Shown here one piece after another: positions 1 to 8,938 of a DNA stretch of 64,000 nucleotides. The notes under the pieces are model-generated. The model did not search any database. It worked only from the letters and a program-made list of their open reading frames with translations, and had not been told where the DNA came from. This DNA comes from Candidatus Scalindua sediminis. GTDB taxonomy: Bacteria > Planctomycetota > Brocadiia > Brocadiales > Scalinduaceae. A program made the position numbers and the translations under genes. The stretch is from positions 1-64,000 of the forward strand of contig VSDH01000005.1 in the NCBI GenBank assembly GCA_008636105.1, written 5' to 3'. How positions within the stretch are numbered: position 1 is the first letter of the stretch; every line of letters begins with the position of its first letter.

Positions 1-127
1 CATACATTAGTATCCACTTGTATTTCCATTACCAATTAGTACAATAATCTCACTGTGTCTTATCTGTTGAACTACTTCATCAAACATCGTGCCGAACAGT
101 ATTGTCGCTGTCCCTATTTATTTCTAT

Positions 128-322
128 TTATTTATTGACCGGATGAGGCCCTCCAAATTCTCTTGTAAAGTCAGATGGGACCAAAACATCTGACCGCTTT
201 ATTAATCGGCCCTTTAGTTGTCCGACCAAAAAAAACCGCAATAGAAGTTCCTACTCCAGTAATAGTCTTACCCCGTTAGGAACTTCTTCGATATAAACGC
301 CAGGTGTTGGTGTAGCTGGCAT
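128..322 (-). pseudogene. Contractile tail sheath protein, N-terminal remnant with frameshifts
   Basis: Read on the minus strand from an ATG at 320-322 that follows a good Shine-Dalgarno (GGAGGG, 6 nt before the start). The first codons give MPATPTPGVYIEEVPNGV, the usual N-terminus of phage or contractile-injection-system tail sheath proteins. A one-base shift is then needed to continue as TITGVGTSIAVFFGRTTKGP. A second shift reaches SDFTREFGGPHPVNK and a stop at 128-130. Only about 60 of several hundred family residues remain, so it is a decayed fragment. The sheath assignment rests on recognising the GVYIEE / G.T.I..F.G....GP pattern. Confidence 0.75.
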
Positions 323-452
323 TGGAAACCCTCCTTTTTAAGCAAGGATTGATTTATATTATGAAATGTTTTCTATCAAAGATAGGCATGATGGATTGAA
401 TCATTTGTCCCTGTTTTTTTCTCTATGTCAAAAAAACAGGCGCTGACCCTAT

Positions 453-602
453 TTACCTATTTACCCAACCTTTCTCATTGCTGTGATGATGAATTATTGG
501 ATCAATAAAACCCATTTTCGTGAGGAGAGGGACTAATATCTTTTCTCTTAATTCTTTCTCACTCAAAACGCCTAATAATTCAATCTTTCTATCTTTTTTC
601 AT
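453..602 (-). pseudogene. Truncated N-terminal fragment of a possible restriction-endonuclease-like protein
   Basis: An open frame of 49 codons from ATG 600-602 to TAA 453-455. It contains ELREKILVPLLTKMGF followed by a HHHSNEKG segment. This resembles the start of small nuclease-like proteins that read ..L..ME-GY.D....HG..E.GKDIV, but the sequence breaks exactly where the GKDIV motif would come and ends in an intergenic repeat. It lies 67 bp downstream of the SMC-like ATPase on the same strand, so it was probably the third gene of that operon. No clear Shine-Dalgarno precedes the ATG. The family assignment is tentative. Confidence 0.45.
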
Positions 603-669
603 TTTTTGTGAAGTTATTTATCAATCAAGATAAAGTTTGGCGTATTAAGCTGCACAAGGGCTTGCGCTA

Positions 670-3171
670 TTATATGCTTTTTTTTATACTGGTTGAGAAC
701 TCAAAAGGTGTTTCGCATTTTTTACATAATGGTTTGTCAACTTCTACACGAGGTCGTTTAAATCGCTTGCAACCACATTTAGGGCAAACAAAAGAGTTCC
801 GAAATTGCTTAAATTCAGCCCATCTTTTCAATTCATCTCCAGTTGAAGAATATGCATATGGATTATCAGAAAAGTGAGAACCAAAATTCTCTATAAAGCC
901 TGATTGAAGACTTATAATGAAGGGATTAGATATTCCGTTTATTTTAGGAACTTCAATATTTCTTGATTTAATAAATGTATATAGAGCAACTGCCAATTCA
1001 GATCTTTCATATTCGTATGGACGATGAACATCTCTAATACGGATATCAACCCCAAAATCTCTGCAAATTTGTAGTAGCCATTCTTCTTCTGCCTGTCTTA
1101 TTTCGTTTGAAACGGATTCATTTTTAGATAATTTTTCATCAATCAAAGAATCAGATATTTTATGATCATGAAATATTGGGCCAAACTTTTCATCTAATTT
1201 TATTATTCTCTTAAATATCCATATTGATTGAGACAAATGATCTTTTAAATAAAGAAAAAATCTCTCATCGTGTGTAACTATAATTATTTGATATTCTTTA
1301 AAATATTTTTCAAGCATTGCTGCAATTGCTTTTCTATGATCAGCATCATAAGAAGTAACAACATCATCTAAAATAATAATTGGAGCATTTTGATTAAAAA
1401 ATCGTATTGCAGCCAATCTAAGACTGAGTGCTAGAGTGTGTAATTGCGAATCGCTTAAATAACCACTGGGCACAACTCCTTTACGATTTGCCACAAAATC
1501 TATTAGTAGATTCAAGCATGGTTGTCTTGTTTCCAATGGCAGTTCTAAAAGTATTGAAGGAGCAGATTCTTCGAAGGGATGTACTGACCTATACAGATCA
1601 TTAACATCATTCTTGAGGGTATCGATTAAAAATTGTATAAATCCCCGTATTTTTTCTACTAATATTTTTTCATACTCGAAAACAAGATCATAAATTTTCT
1701 TTAATTCAATATTTATTTTTTCGATTTCTTCGAGCTTATTTTTTAAACTAATGAGTTCATCAATTTTTGATAAAGCATTTGAAAAAGTGTATTCACCTTG
1801 TTTTTCTTCAATTTCAACTATTTTCTCCTGAAAAGTTTGTAAATGAGAACTTAATAAGCTTTTTATTTCTAATACATTTGGTGCTGATTGATTTACTTTC
1901 CATAAGTCTAATGATTTCTGATAACTATTAATAGAATCTATTTCTATTTGGATATTTGCAAAATCTAAAGCAGTTTTTAAATTACTAATTGATGTCTTGA
2001 TTTCGGAAATATCTTTGTGAACTTTCTGAACAGCATTAAACAATTCTTTCTCTGCATTAGAGTATGATTCCAGTGATGATCTTTCAGTATTGATATGTAA
2101 AGTAATGTGTTCTCTACTTCCTAAACCTGTCTTTTCAAAAGGAGTATTACATATGGGACAAATATCCAAACTTATAGACTCGTTTTCAAAAACTTCTTTA
2201 GCTTTTTCCCAGATTTCCTTAAAAACAGCTTTTTCAGATTTAGACTGTTCTTCTTGTTTTTTATTATAGACAGTATTTGCTTTTTCGATATTTTGTGTCA
2301 ATGAGACTAATAATCCAGATTCAAATTGTGTCGAACCATCTGGTAATTTAACATCTGGCTCATACAATTGCTTAATTTTATTACATAGTTGTTTCAGAGT
2401 AGAAATACCAATTTTTTTCTCTTCATCTTCTTTTTCTTTTCGCAATATTTTATATGTTTTACTGTTTTTGACTAAACTATCAATCGCAACATCGGTTTTA
2501 AGAGGTTTGATAACATTTAAATTAATCCATTTTATAATATCTGTTTCATTCCAAATACTAATTGAATTATCCGTTATTCTCTTTAAGTCTCTTATCCTTT
2601 CTGCTTTTGCCCGATCTTCCGTTATTTCTTTGTTTATACTTATTCTCAAATCTCTAATTTTATTTTGTATATTTGTTAAAGATGATAAACCAAAACAATC
2701 TGATACTTCCTGATATCTTTCTTGTGGCGTTTGATTTTCAACAAATCTTCTTAGCTCATAACCGCGAATAATAAATTCAACTTTTATAGAATCTAGTAAT
2801 TTTTGTGCAGATGACGGTCGTTTCTGGTCTCCAGAAGTTACAACCCTAGTATCGCCAAATTTATTGTTCAAATGATTAAAATATATCGAAACTTTAGATG
2901 GGACTTCATCATCTTTAGATTTATAATGTTCTATGGCTTCTCTGCCTGCCTGTGTTCCAGATCGCCTTAATCCTATGCGTTTTAATGTGCCGTCTTGTGA
3001 GAAAAAATATTCGATGGCATCGACTAAGCTGGATTTCCCTTTTGCGTTTGGAGCAAATACTGCTAAGCTCCTAGGATTACCTTTTTGAGATAGTAAGAAA
3101 TGTTGTTCTTTCAAAAATGCTCTGAAACCTGAAATTGATAATTTTTCTAAAATAATTTGACTGGTCTTCAT
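670..3171 (-). CDS. SMC/RecF-like ATPase with zinc-hook and C-terminal zinc-ribbon motifs
   Basis: An 833-residue ATPase. The N-terminal half-domain has a Walker A (A40-PNAKGK-S47). A long coiled-coil-rich middle region carries a lone CPIC motif at about residue 338, placed like a Rad50 zinc hook. The second half-domain has an SDSQLHTLALSL signature, a Walker B (IIILDD, about 598-603) and an H-loop histidine near 634. About 200 further residues follow, ending in a four-cysteine zinc ribbon (CPKC...CKKC, about 796-820). Such proteins act on DNA ends or sense foreign DNA. The arrangement with a 65-residue protein 7 bp upstream and a nuclease-like fragment downstream suggests a defence or DNA-repair cassette. 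It is not RecN, RecF or SbcC by length and C-terminus. The DNA is more AT-rich than nearby metabolic genes, suggesting acquisition. Confidence 0.8.
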   Translation of the reverse strand: MKTSQIILEKLSISGFRAFLKEQHFLLSQKGNPRSLAVFAPNAKGKSSLVDAIEYFFSQDGTLKRIGLRRSGTQAGREAIEHYKSKDDEVPSKVSIYFNHLNNKFGDTRVVTSGDQKRPSSAQKLLDSIKVEFIIRGYELRRFVENQTPQERYQEVSDCFGLSSLTNIQNKIRDLRISINKEITEDRAKAERIRDLKRITDNSISIWNETDIIKWINLNVIKPLKTDVAIDSLVKNSKTYKILRKEKEDEEKKIGISTLKQLCNKIKQLYEPDVKLPDGSTQFESGLLVSLTQNIEKANTVYNKKQEEQSKSEKAVFKEIWEKAKEVFENESISLDICPICNTPFEKTGLGSREHITLHINTERSSLESYSNAEKELFNAVQKVHKDISEIKTSISNLKTALDFANIQIEIDSINSYQKSLDLWKVNQSAPNVLEIKSLLSSHLQTFQEKIVEIEEKQGEYTFSNALSKIDELISLKNKLEEIEKINIELKKIYDLVFEYEKILVEKIRGFIQFLIDTLKNDVNDLYRSVHPFEESAPSILLELPLETRQPCLNLLIDFVANRKGVVPSGYLSDSQLHTLALSLRLAAIRFFNQNAPIIILDDVVTSYDADHRKAIAAMLEKYFKEYQIIIVTHDERFFLYLKDHLSQSIWIFKRIIKLDEKFGPIFHDHKISDSLIDEKLSKNESVSNEIRQAEEEWLLQICRDFGVDIRIRDVHRPYEYERSELAVALYTFIKSRNIEVPKINGISNPFIISLQSGFIENFGSHFSDNPYAYSSTGDELKRWAEFKQFRNSFVCPKCGCKRFKRPRVEVDKPLCKKCETPFEFSTSIKKSI

Positions 3172-3178
3172 CAGTTAA

Positions 3179-3376
3179 TTATGATTTTGCTCTTTCTTCT
3201 GCTAAATCCTTAATTTTTTGTAACGCTTGGCTTGAAGCGTTCGATGCAGTATTACTTTTTAAAATATTATTTTCAAGAATATCAATTAATTTAAGATCAG
3301 CATCTGATCTTTTTTTTAATAGTGAGGATAATTCGGAAATAAATCCAGAGGTAGATTTAAAATCTTTTAAATTCAT
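3179..3376 (-). CDS. Small 65-residue partner protein of the SMC-like ATPase
   Basis: A predicted helical, lysine- and serine-rich protein of 65 residues, not recognised. Its stop lies 7 bp before the ATG of the 833-residue ATPase, so the two are almost certainly co-transcribed and perhaps translationally coupled. Conserved tiny partners are common in ATPase-based defence cassettes; here the role is inferred from position only. An AGGAG lies about 14 nt upstream of the ATG, further than usual. Confidence 0.6.
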   Translation of the reverse strand: MNLKDFKSTSGFISELSSLLKKRSDADLKLIDILENNILKSNTASNASSQALQKIKDLAEERAKS

Positions 3377-3527
3377 CCTTTATTATATTCTCCTAAGGAT
3401 ATTATGAGGACAGCGCCCGCGAATATAAATGTATGTGAAACGCTTACTTATTTATACAAGCAAGTTATATTTGATTTGATGGTGTTAAAATGTGATGAAA
3501 GAGGCTTGATGTTCCTTTCCGGCTATT

Positions 3528-3557
3528 ATTATAAAAGAGTGGGTTTGGATTGCAATA
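3528..3557. repeat. 30-bp direct repeat, left copy (flanks hicB)
   Basis: A 30-bp sequence beginning ATTATAAAAGAGTGGG is repeated exactly at 4058-4087, 530 bp away in the same orientation. The two copies bracket the orphan hicB gene. Related short strings (GATACTCGAT...) also recur on both sides, near 3670 and 4243. Confidence 0.85.
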
Positions 3558-3693
3558 AAATTCGTATCCGTCTTCGCCTTCTGGCGAGTGGCGGATGGTT
3601 ATTCGTCATTTGTTATTGGTTATTTGGAAGAATTAGGGACGGGGCGGGTAAACAGAAGGCAGAAGTAAGATACTCGATTCTAGATGCTCGATA

Positions 3694-3885
3694 CTAGATA
3701 CTGGATAAAGGAGGGATAGGTTCGTTATGCTTTTTAAGACTCTCTAAATATCCTCTTATTGCATCGCTAATATTGCTAATTGCCTCTTTTCGTGTATTTC
3801 CCTGTGAAATACAACCTGGTAAAGATGGACATTCGGCTACAAATACTCCATCTTCATCTTGTTCGATTAAAATCCTGTAACGCAT
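3694..3885 (-). CDS. hicB: HicB-family antitoxin-like protein, no HicA partner visible
   Basis: 63 residues with the HicB fold pattern: MRYRILIEQDEDGVFVAECPSLPGC, then a short helical part ending SLKKHNEPIPP. HicB proteins neutralise the HicA mRNA interferase and repress their own operon. I see no HicA-like frame (about 60-80 residues) on either side, so this is an orphan or a decayed module. The protein lacks a separate C-terminal DNA-binding domain, as in the short HicB subgroup. It sits in a noncoding patch rich in repeats and is flanked by an exact 30-bp direct repeat. Confidence 0.8.
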   Translation of the reverse strand: MRYRILIEQDEDGVFVAECPSLPGCISQGNTRKEAISNISDAIRGYLESLKKHNEPIPPLSSI

Positions 3886-4057
3886 TGTTTAATTTTTTAA
3901 TAAGATTTTTTTGCTTGTTTGTATAAGAACTAACTTATATATGTCAAAAGATATCATATTTAAATTATAATATTAAACGAAATATTAAAAACAAGAGAAA
4001 AATTTGCTATAACCAACATTCAAGGATGTGCAGCAGGCGTACTTTCTTGTCTCAGAC

Positions 4058-4087
4058 ATTATAAAAGAGTGGGTTTGGATTGCAATA
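4058..4087. repeat. 30-bp direct repeat, right copy
   Basis: Exact copy of 3528-3557. It lies in the 574-bp gap between hicB and pckG, which otherwise holds a GC-rich palindrome (4098-4153), chains of short repeats and the pckG promoter, and no convincing gene. Confidence 0.85.
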
Positions 4088-4097
4088 TAAAATAATG

Positions 4098-4153
4098 GGC
4101 CCCCGCTGCTTTCTTGCACCGTGGCGGCACGCTGCGAAAGCAAGAAGCGGGGG
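4098..4153. repeat. Palindromic element of the 'CCCCCATAGCTTCCTTGCACCG' type (family R3)
   Basis: An imperfect palindrome of about 56 bp: arms GGCCCCCGCTGCTTTCTTGC and GCAAGAAGCGGGGGT around a central CACCGTGGCGGCACGCTGC. Variants with the same centre or arms occur at 8191-8251, 11556-11613, 33466-33544 and, inverted, inside 35443-35567. All are intergenic. Confidence 0.75.
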
Positions 4154-4382
4154 TAAACTGGATGGTTATTCGTCATTCGTTATTTGCTTGCCCCGTGCGA
4201 GCAAAGCGAGTTTACGGGGTTATTTGTTATTCGTAAAGGCTGGATACTCGATCCTTGATACTAGAGAGAAAGATTCTTCCACCCTCATCTTGCTCGCTTA
4301 CGCTTCGCAAGCTAGCAGAGGTGGTCAGAATGACACGGGGAGAAGGGCTCTGAACGACATATAGTAATGAGAGAGGTTATTA

Positions 4383-4411
4383 TTGCAAATTAACATAATA
4401 ATTGGTATTAT
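4383..4411 (+). promoter_or_regulatory. Sigma-70-type promoter of pckG
   Basis: TTGCAA (4383-4388) and TATTAT (4406-4411) are separated by 17 bp. Transcription would start near 4418 and give a leader of about 40 nt before pckG. Both boxes are 5/6 matches to consensus. Confidence 0.6.
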
Positions 4412-4459
4412 ACCAAACTTTTAATATATACTAATCATTGAAAACTAACAGGAGACTCT

Positions 4460-6280
4460 ATGGGTAGCACAACACCATTAACCAAAAATAAAAAACTTCT
4501 GGCCTGGGTTGACGAAATGGCAAAGATGTGTCAGCCTGACCAGGTTGTCTGGTGCGATGGCAGCAAGGAAGAGTATGATGAACTGGCCGAGATGATGGTC
4601 AAAAACGGTACTTATGTAAGATTAAATGATAAAAAAAGACCAAACAGTTATTGGGTAAGATCAGATCCAGCCGATGTCGCTCGAGTAGAAGATAGAACTT
4701 TCGTTTGCACAAAAGATAAGGAAGAAGCCGGTCCCAACAACAACTGGCGTGAGCCTGACGAAATGAAGGCTGAAATGATTAAGCATTATACCGGATGTAT
4801 GAAGGGACGCACCATGTATGTTATTCCTTTCAGTATGGGGCCTTTGGGTTCGAAGATCGCACATATCGGAGTGGCATTATCAGATTCTCCTTATGTTGTA
4901 AATAATAAAAGAATTATGACCCGCATGGGAAAGGCCGTTTTGGATATTTTAGGTGAAGATGGTGATTTTGTTCCCTGTCTTCATTCTGTGGGAATGCCAT
5001 TGGAAGAAGGGCAGAAGGACGTTGCCTGGCCTTGTAATGCAAATAATAAATATATTACTCACTTTCCTGAAGAAAGAACTATTTGGTCATATGGATCAGG
5101 TTATGGTGGAAACGCCTTATTAGGAAAAAAATGTTTTGCGTTGCGTATTGCTTCTACGATGGCAAGAAAAGAAGGATGGCTTGCCGAACATATGCTTATC
5201 CTGGGTATTACGCCTCCTAATGGTGAAAAGAAGTATGTAACAGCGGCATTTCCGAGTGCTTGCGGTAAGACCAATCTCGCAATGCTGATTCCAACCATCC
5301 CCGGATGGAAGGTAGAATGCATAGGTGATGATATTGCCTGGATGAAATTTGGTGAAGATGGCCGTCTATATGCAATTAATCCTGAGGCAGGATTTTTTGG
5401 GGTTGCACCCGGAACATCCATGAAATCTAATCCAAATTGTATGCTTGCTATGAAAGAAAACTGCATCTTCACGAATGTGGCCTATACGGAAGATGGCGAT
5501 GTATGGTGGGAAGATATGACAGATGAATTACCTGCTAAATTAACCGATTGGAGAGGCAATGAATGGACGCCTGATAAAGGCACTCCGGCTGCTCATCCAA
5601 ATGCACGTTTTACAGTACCGGCGAGTCAATGTCCCGTTATAGATCCTGCATGGGAAGATCCAAAGGGTGTTCCCATTTCGGCCTTCCTGTTTGGCGGACG
5701 CCGTGCAAGTGTTGTACCTTTAATACATCAATCTTTTAACTGGCAGCATGGGACTTTCCTGGGTTCTATTGTCTCCTCTGAAAAGACTGCTGCTGCTGCC
5801 GGTAAGGTGGGTGAACTACGCTACGATCCTTTTGCAATGCTGCCTTTCTGCGGCTACAATATGGGCGACTATTTTAATCATTGGCTCAACATCGGCAAAA
5901 AAGCCGACGCTGACAAATTGCCCATGATATTCTATGTGAATTGGTTCCGTAAGAATGAAAAAGGCAAATGGCTCTGGCCCGGTTTTGGTGAAAACAGCCG
6001 TGTCTTGAAATGGGTGATTGAAAGAGTCAGCGGTGAAGGAAAGGCTGAAAAAACACCTATTGGCTGGGTTCCAACTAAAGATGCTCTGGACCTTAATGGT
6101 TTGGATATTTCTAATGAAGATTTAGAAGAACTCTTGAAAGTGGATCCTGAAGATTGGAAAAAACAAATACCCTTAATCAGGGAACACTTTGCAAGGTTTG
6201 GCGACAGACTGCCTGCAGGGCTTAAGGATGAATTAGAAGCCCTGGAAAAGCGTTTGGTTGAAGCCTCCGTCAGTGCGTAG
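4460..6280 (+). CDS. pckG: Phosphoenolpyruvate carboxykinase (GTP)
   Basis: 606 residues, normal length for GTP-type PEPCK, which interconverts oxaloacetate + GTP and PEP + CO2 + GDP in the cytosol. Visible family motifs include the R(87)xxPNNNW-type substrate region, the P-loop [12 protein letters not shown] in the sequence [11 protein letters not shown], the metal/nucleotide stretch [13 protein letters not shown], and [13 protein letters not shown]. The start is set by AGGAG located 6 nt upstream and by a promoter at 4383-4411. The gene is monocistronic and convergent with the next gene. In an autotroph it would serve gluconeogenesis from C4 acids or anaplerosis. Confidence 0.97.
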   Translation: MGSTTPLTKNKKLLAWVDEMAKMCQPDQVVWCDGSKEEYDELAEMMVKNGTYVRLNDKKRPNSYWVRSDPADVARVEDRTFVCTKDKEEAGPNNNWREPDEMKAEMIKHYTGCMKGRTMYVIPFSMGPLGSKIAHIGVALSDSPYVVNNKRIMTRMGKAVLDILGEDGDFVPCLHSVGMPLEEGQKDVAWPCNANNKYITHFPEERTIWSYGSGYGGNALLGKKCFALRIASTMARKEGWLAEHMLILGITPPNGEKKYVTAAFPSACGKTNLAMLIPTIPGWKVECIGDDIAWMKFGEDGRLYAINPEAGFFGVAPGTSMKSNPNCMLAMKENCIFTNVAYTEDGDVWWEDMTDELPAKLTDWRGNEWTPDKGTPAAHPNARFTVPASQCPVIDPAWEDPKGVPISAFLFGGRRASVVPLIHQSFNWQHGTFLGSIVSSEKTAAAAGKVGELRYDPFAMLPFCGYNMGDYFNHWLNIGKKADADKLPMIFYVNWFRKNEKGKWLWPGFGENSRVLKWVIERVSGEGKAEKTPIGWVPTKDALDLNGLDISNEDLEELLKVDPEDWKKQIPLIREHFARFGDRLPAGLKDELEALEKRLVEASVSA

Positions 6281-6324
6281 GGCAATTTCGATCAAAAAGG
6301 CAGTGCCATAATGTCATTTTGCTG

Positions 6325-6345
6325 GTTCAATCTTGTAGATTGAAC
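6325..6345. terminator. Hairpin between convergent pckG and CMD gene
   Basis: A perfect 9-bp stem with a 3-nt loop (GTTCAATCT-TGT-AGATTGAAC) in the 78-bp gap between two convergent genes. There is no strong U-run, so termination is only likely from position. Confidence 0.4.
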
Positions 6346-6358
6346 TAAACATTTCGGT

Positions 6359-6676
6359 TCAGGCGCCTTCAAACAAGTCCTTAATCCACGTCATAGTTGC
6401 TAATGCATGCGGTAAACCAATCGTCGTAATAGCAAGTATACCGACGTGCATAATCTCTTCTTTTGATAATCCTGTCTTAAGTGCATTTCTGACCGCAGAA
6501 TGTACACCACCCTCAGAACAAGTACCAATTGCTATACCAAGTTTCACAAGCCTCCTTGTCTTTTCATCCAGAGGACCTGCTTCATGACACTGTGTACCAA
6601 GGTTTTCAAATGCTTTGCATACATCAGGATATTCCCTGGCTAGAGCCTTAAACTGTGATGGTAATTCGTAAGGCAT
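6359..6676 (-). CDS. Carboxymuconolactone decarboxylase / AhpD-like protein
   Basis: A 105-residue all-helical CMD-domain protein. The conserved core LVKLGIAIGTCSEGGVHSAVRNAL keeps one cysteine and the histidine of the AhpD-type active-site helix but lacks the second cysteine of CxxC. The protein is therefore unlikely to be a disulfide-reductase-type AhpD; single-Cys CMD proteins of this length are common and of unknown role. The start has a strong AGGAGG about 8 nt upstream. It stands alone, convergent with pckG. Confidence 0.85.
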   Translation of the reverse strand: MPYELPSQFKALAREYPDVCKAFENLGTQCHEAGPLDEKTRRLVKLGIAIGTCSEGGVHSAVRNALKTGLSKEEIMHVGILAITTIGLPHALATMTWIKDLFEGA

Positions 6677-7233
6677 TTCCTTATCCTCCTAAAAAATTTT
6701 AAATCTATATATCAAAGCTTGTTTATGTTTTAATTTGGAAAATTTATGATTAAACCTTCATAACATCTAGGAAAACCGCTAGTTATGAAAATTTAACATA
6801 ATAATCTGGATTCCCCGCGAAAGCGGGGTTTTTTCCTCCCTTTCGGGAGGTCGTGCCTAAGGCAGATTCGCTGTGGCGAACGTCCTCGATTATCATTTAA
6901 CTACCTCCCTCTCGGGAGGATTCCAGTATTCTTTTTGGGAAGATTTCAGTATTTTGCCTCTCTTGAAGGCGTTATTGGATTCCTTGCGAAAGCAAGGGCA
7001 ACATGGAATTCCAGTACTCCTTTACAGGAGGCATCGAGATTTAACTACCTCCCTTTCGGGAGGTCGTGCCTAAGGCAGATTCGCTGTGGCGAACGTCCTC
7101 GTCCGCCCTGGCGGGATTCCAGAAATAACTGGATTATTCAAGTCTTGTTTTCGTGTTGAAAATGGGTTTATTTCTACGTCATAAAACTTCCGAGCACGTT
7201 ATTAATATGGAGAAAAATCAGAAAGGTATCACA
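6677..7233. other. Noncoding 557-bp gap filled with GC-rich repeats
   Basis: No convincing gene. It holds a perfect hairpin CCCCGCGAAAGCGGGG followed by six T (6813-6834) and a 54-bp near-identical direct repeat (6835-6888 and 7048-7101) that begins CCTCCCTTTCGGGAGG and ends GAACGTCCTCG. Other short hairpins lie between them. Short frames here are repeat translations. Confidence 0.7.
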
Positions 7234-8178
7234 TTAACCCTTCTTCGCTAAGCCCGGATATTTCTCCTTGAGTGGTTGGTTGTCCCTGTTTACGTGCGTT
7301 TGTTGTGCGAGGGCCTTCCTTACGTATTTTGGAAGGTTAAAGATTGACTGATGGGTGGTGCCATCATAGAATTTCAATTCTCCCTTAATCCTTTCGGATA
7401 TTATTTGGTCTATCTCTTCCTTAGTTACCTGAGCCGGATCCAGGCCGTTTGTGGCCAGGCAGAATCCCCAGAGCATGGCAAAGAACGGTACATATGCAGC
7501 ATAAGGGAATACGTTTGGGAAGACCTCCTTAAGGGTTCTGTTAAGTATAGTATAGGTGGTGAGTGCGGTAGGGGAGGTGGTACTTGCCTGAATGGAAAGT
7601 AATCCCTGAGGTGTGAGTTTTTGCCTCACAAGCTCATAGAATTCTTTGGTAAAGAGTTTGTAAGAGGGTCCACCTTCCAAAGGGCAGGTAATGTCAATTA
7701 TTATTGCGTCAAAGGTTTCATTAGTTTCCTCCATGAATTTACGGCCATCCTTGAATAAGAGTGTTGTCCTTTTATCAGAGAAGCTACCATTATGAAAGCT
7801 TGGCAGGTACTCTTTCGAACATTCTACCACCTTTTCGTCTAAATCCACCATTACGGCCTTGCTGACAGTCTTGTGACGGAGAGCTTCTCTTAAGGTAGCA
7901 CCCTCACCACCACCTATAATGGCTACCTTTTTGGGCTCGGGATGCAAGATCAGGGCTGGCTGTACAAGGGATTCGTGATATACAAACTCATCCAGTTCGG
8001 CTGATTGAAATTCATTATCAAGAATAAGGCATCGGCCGTAGCATTCACTTTCTGCAATTACTATCTCCTGAATGTCTGAGTGCCCATGATATACAGTTCC
8101 CCGTATAGCATGCTTATGTATCTCAAACGGGCTGAAATAGTCGTAAATCCATAGTGAAGGGGTGTCTTTTTTTAGCAT
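7234..8178 (-). CDS. speE: Spermidine synthase
   Basis: 314 residues. Transfers an aminopropyl group from decarboxylated SAM to putrescine in the cytosol. The family signature is clear: VYHGHSDIQEIVIAESECYG, the nucleotide-binding VAIIGGGEGATLREALRH, MVDLDEKVVE, and the catalytic-loop DIIDITCPLEGGPSYKLFTKEFY region. It lies downstream of speD on the same strand (74-bp gap that holds an R3 palindrome), so it is the second gene of a polyamine operon. SpeD makes its substrate. Confidence 0.95.
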   Translation of the reverse strand: MLKKDTPSLWIYDYFSPFEIHKHAIRGTVYHGHSDIQEIVIAESECYGRCLILDNEFQSAELDEFVYHESLVQPALILHPEPKKVAIIGGGEGATLREALRHKTVSKAVMVDLDEKVVECSKEYLPSFHNGSFSDKRTTLLFKDGRKFMEETNETFDAIIIDITCPLEGGPSYKLFTKEFYELVRQKLTPQGLLSIQASTTSPTALTTYTILNRTLKEVFPNVFPYAAYVPFFAMLWGFCLATNGLDPAQVTKEEIDQIISERIKGELKFYDGTTHQSIFNLPKYVRKALAQQTHVNRDNQPLKEKYPGLAKKG

Positions 8179-8190
8179 ATGTTCTCTACC

Positions 8191-8251
8191 CGCCCCTATT
8201 CCTTGCTTCCTCCCGCAAAGCGGGACTTAACAGCAAGGAGGCATTGGGGGC
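8191..8251. repeat. R3-type palindrome between speD and speE
   Basis: An imperfect palindrome with outer arms CGCCCCTATTCCTTGC and GGCATTGGGGGC, and an inner hairpin TCCCGCAAAGCGGGA. Related to 33466-33544. It occupies nearly the whole gap between the two genes and may act as an mRNA-stabilising or attenuating hairpin. Confidence 0.65.
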
Positions 8252-8252
8252 T

Positions 8253-8651
8253 TTATTGGATTGGTAACTCAGAAGGGGCTTCCGAAAGAAGGGTCCCCTT
8301 TATCAATGGAGAACCCCTTTTTAGCTCTATGGAGGTATGATCCTTGGGTTCAAAACTCTCCAGTAAATGCTTCGTCGCCAATTGAGGATTGATTACGGTT
8401 CCGCAAGTAAATATGTCAACGGCTACATAACCTTCTACCGGCCATGTGTGAATTGTCATGTGAGATTCTGCGAGGATAGCTACAGCAGTTATTCCCGGAG
8501 GATTAAACTCGTGTGAGATTAGCTTAACTACGGTAGCTCCGGCATCGCTAGCCGCATTGCGCAGGAATTGTTTTATCTTTTTTGCGTCATTAAGGACTTC
8601 CCTGTTACAATCCCACATCTCAAGTATAAAATGTCGTCCGAATGCTTCCAG
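8253..8651 (-). CDS. speD: S-adenosylmethionine decarboxylase proenzyme, CTG start proposed
   Basis: Pyruvoyl enzyme that decarboxylates SAM to feed SpeE. The self-cleavage site is in AESHMTIHTWP, where the serine becomes the pyruvoyl group; the FTCG motif with the catalytic cysteine follows. The first ATG (8616-8618) would remove the conserved N-terminal strand. Upstream in frame the sequence reads LEAFGRHFILEMWDCN, matching the family start. A TAG lies two codons before that leucine, and the only usable initiator is CTG at 8649-8651, preceded by GGGAGGGAGGGG at 6-8 nt. With CTG the protein is 132 residues, near the usual size. Confidence 0.9.
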   Translation of the reverse strand: MEAFGRHFILEMWDCNREVLNDAKKIKQFLRNAASDAGATVVKLISHEFNPPGITAVAILAESHMTIHTWPVEGYVAVDIFTCGTVINPQLATKHLLESFEPKDHTSIELKRGSPLIKGTLLSEAPSELPIQ

Positions 8652-8938
8652 TCTCTACCCCTCCCTCCCTGAAGAAAGATAAAGAATAATTTGTAGCGAT
8701 TGTTTTTCTGTGACATGTGTCAACATAAACCTGTAAGTACAAAACTCTCAACATTGCTTTAATTTACTCTTTAATTTAAAGTAATTGTATCATCTATTAA
8801 AAAATTAGATTAGATTTTTATATATTAAGCTTCGTTTGTCAAGAACGTTTTTTTATTCCAACTACAATATCCTGCTGAAAATGAATAACAAAAACCAACA
8901 TCGGTTGTTTTCAAGACCAACATCTTGCTTAAAAAATA

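Noticed and set aside
3404-3697. 97-codon plus-strand frame between the ATPase operon and hicB
   Set aside because: Composed of repeat DNA, no Shine-Dalgarno, no domain.
4080-4364. 94-codon frame upstream of pckG
   Set aside because: It translates an R3 palindrome and neighbouring repeats.
6813-6834. Strong hairpin with T-run as a terminator
   Set aside because: It points along the plus strand, but no plus-strand gene lies upstream; treated as part of a repeat block.
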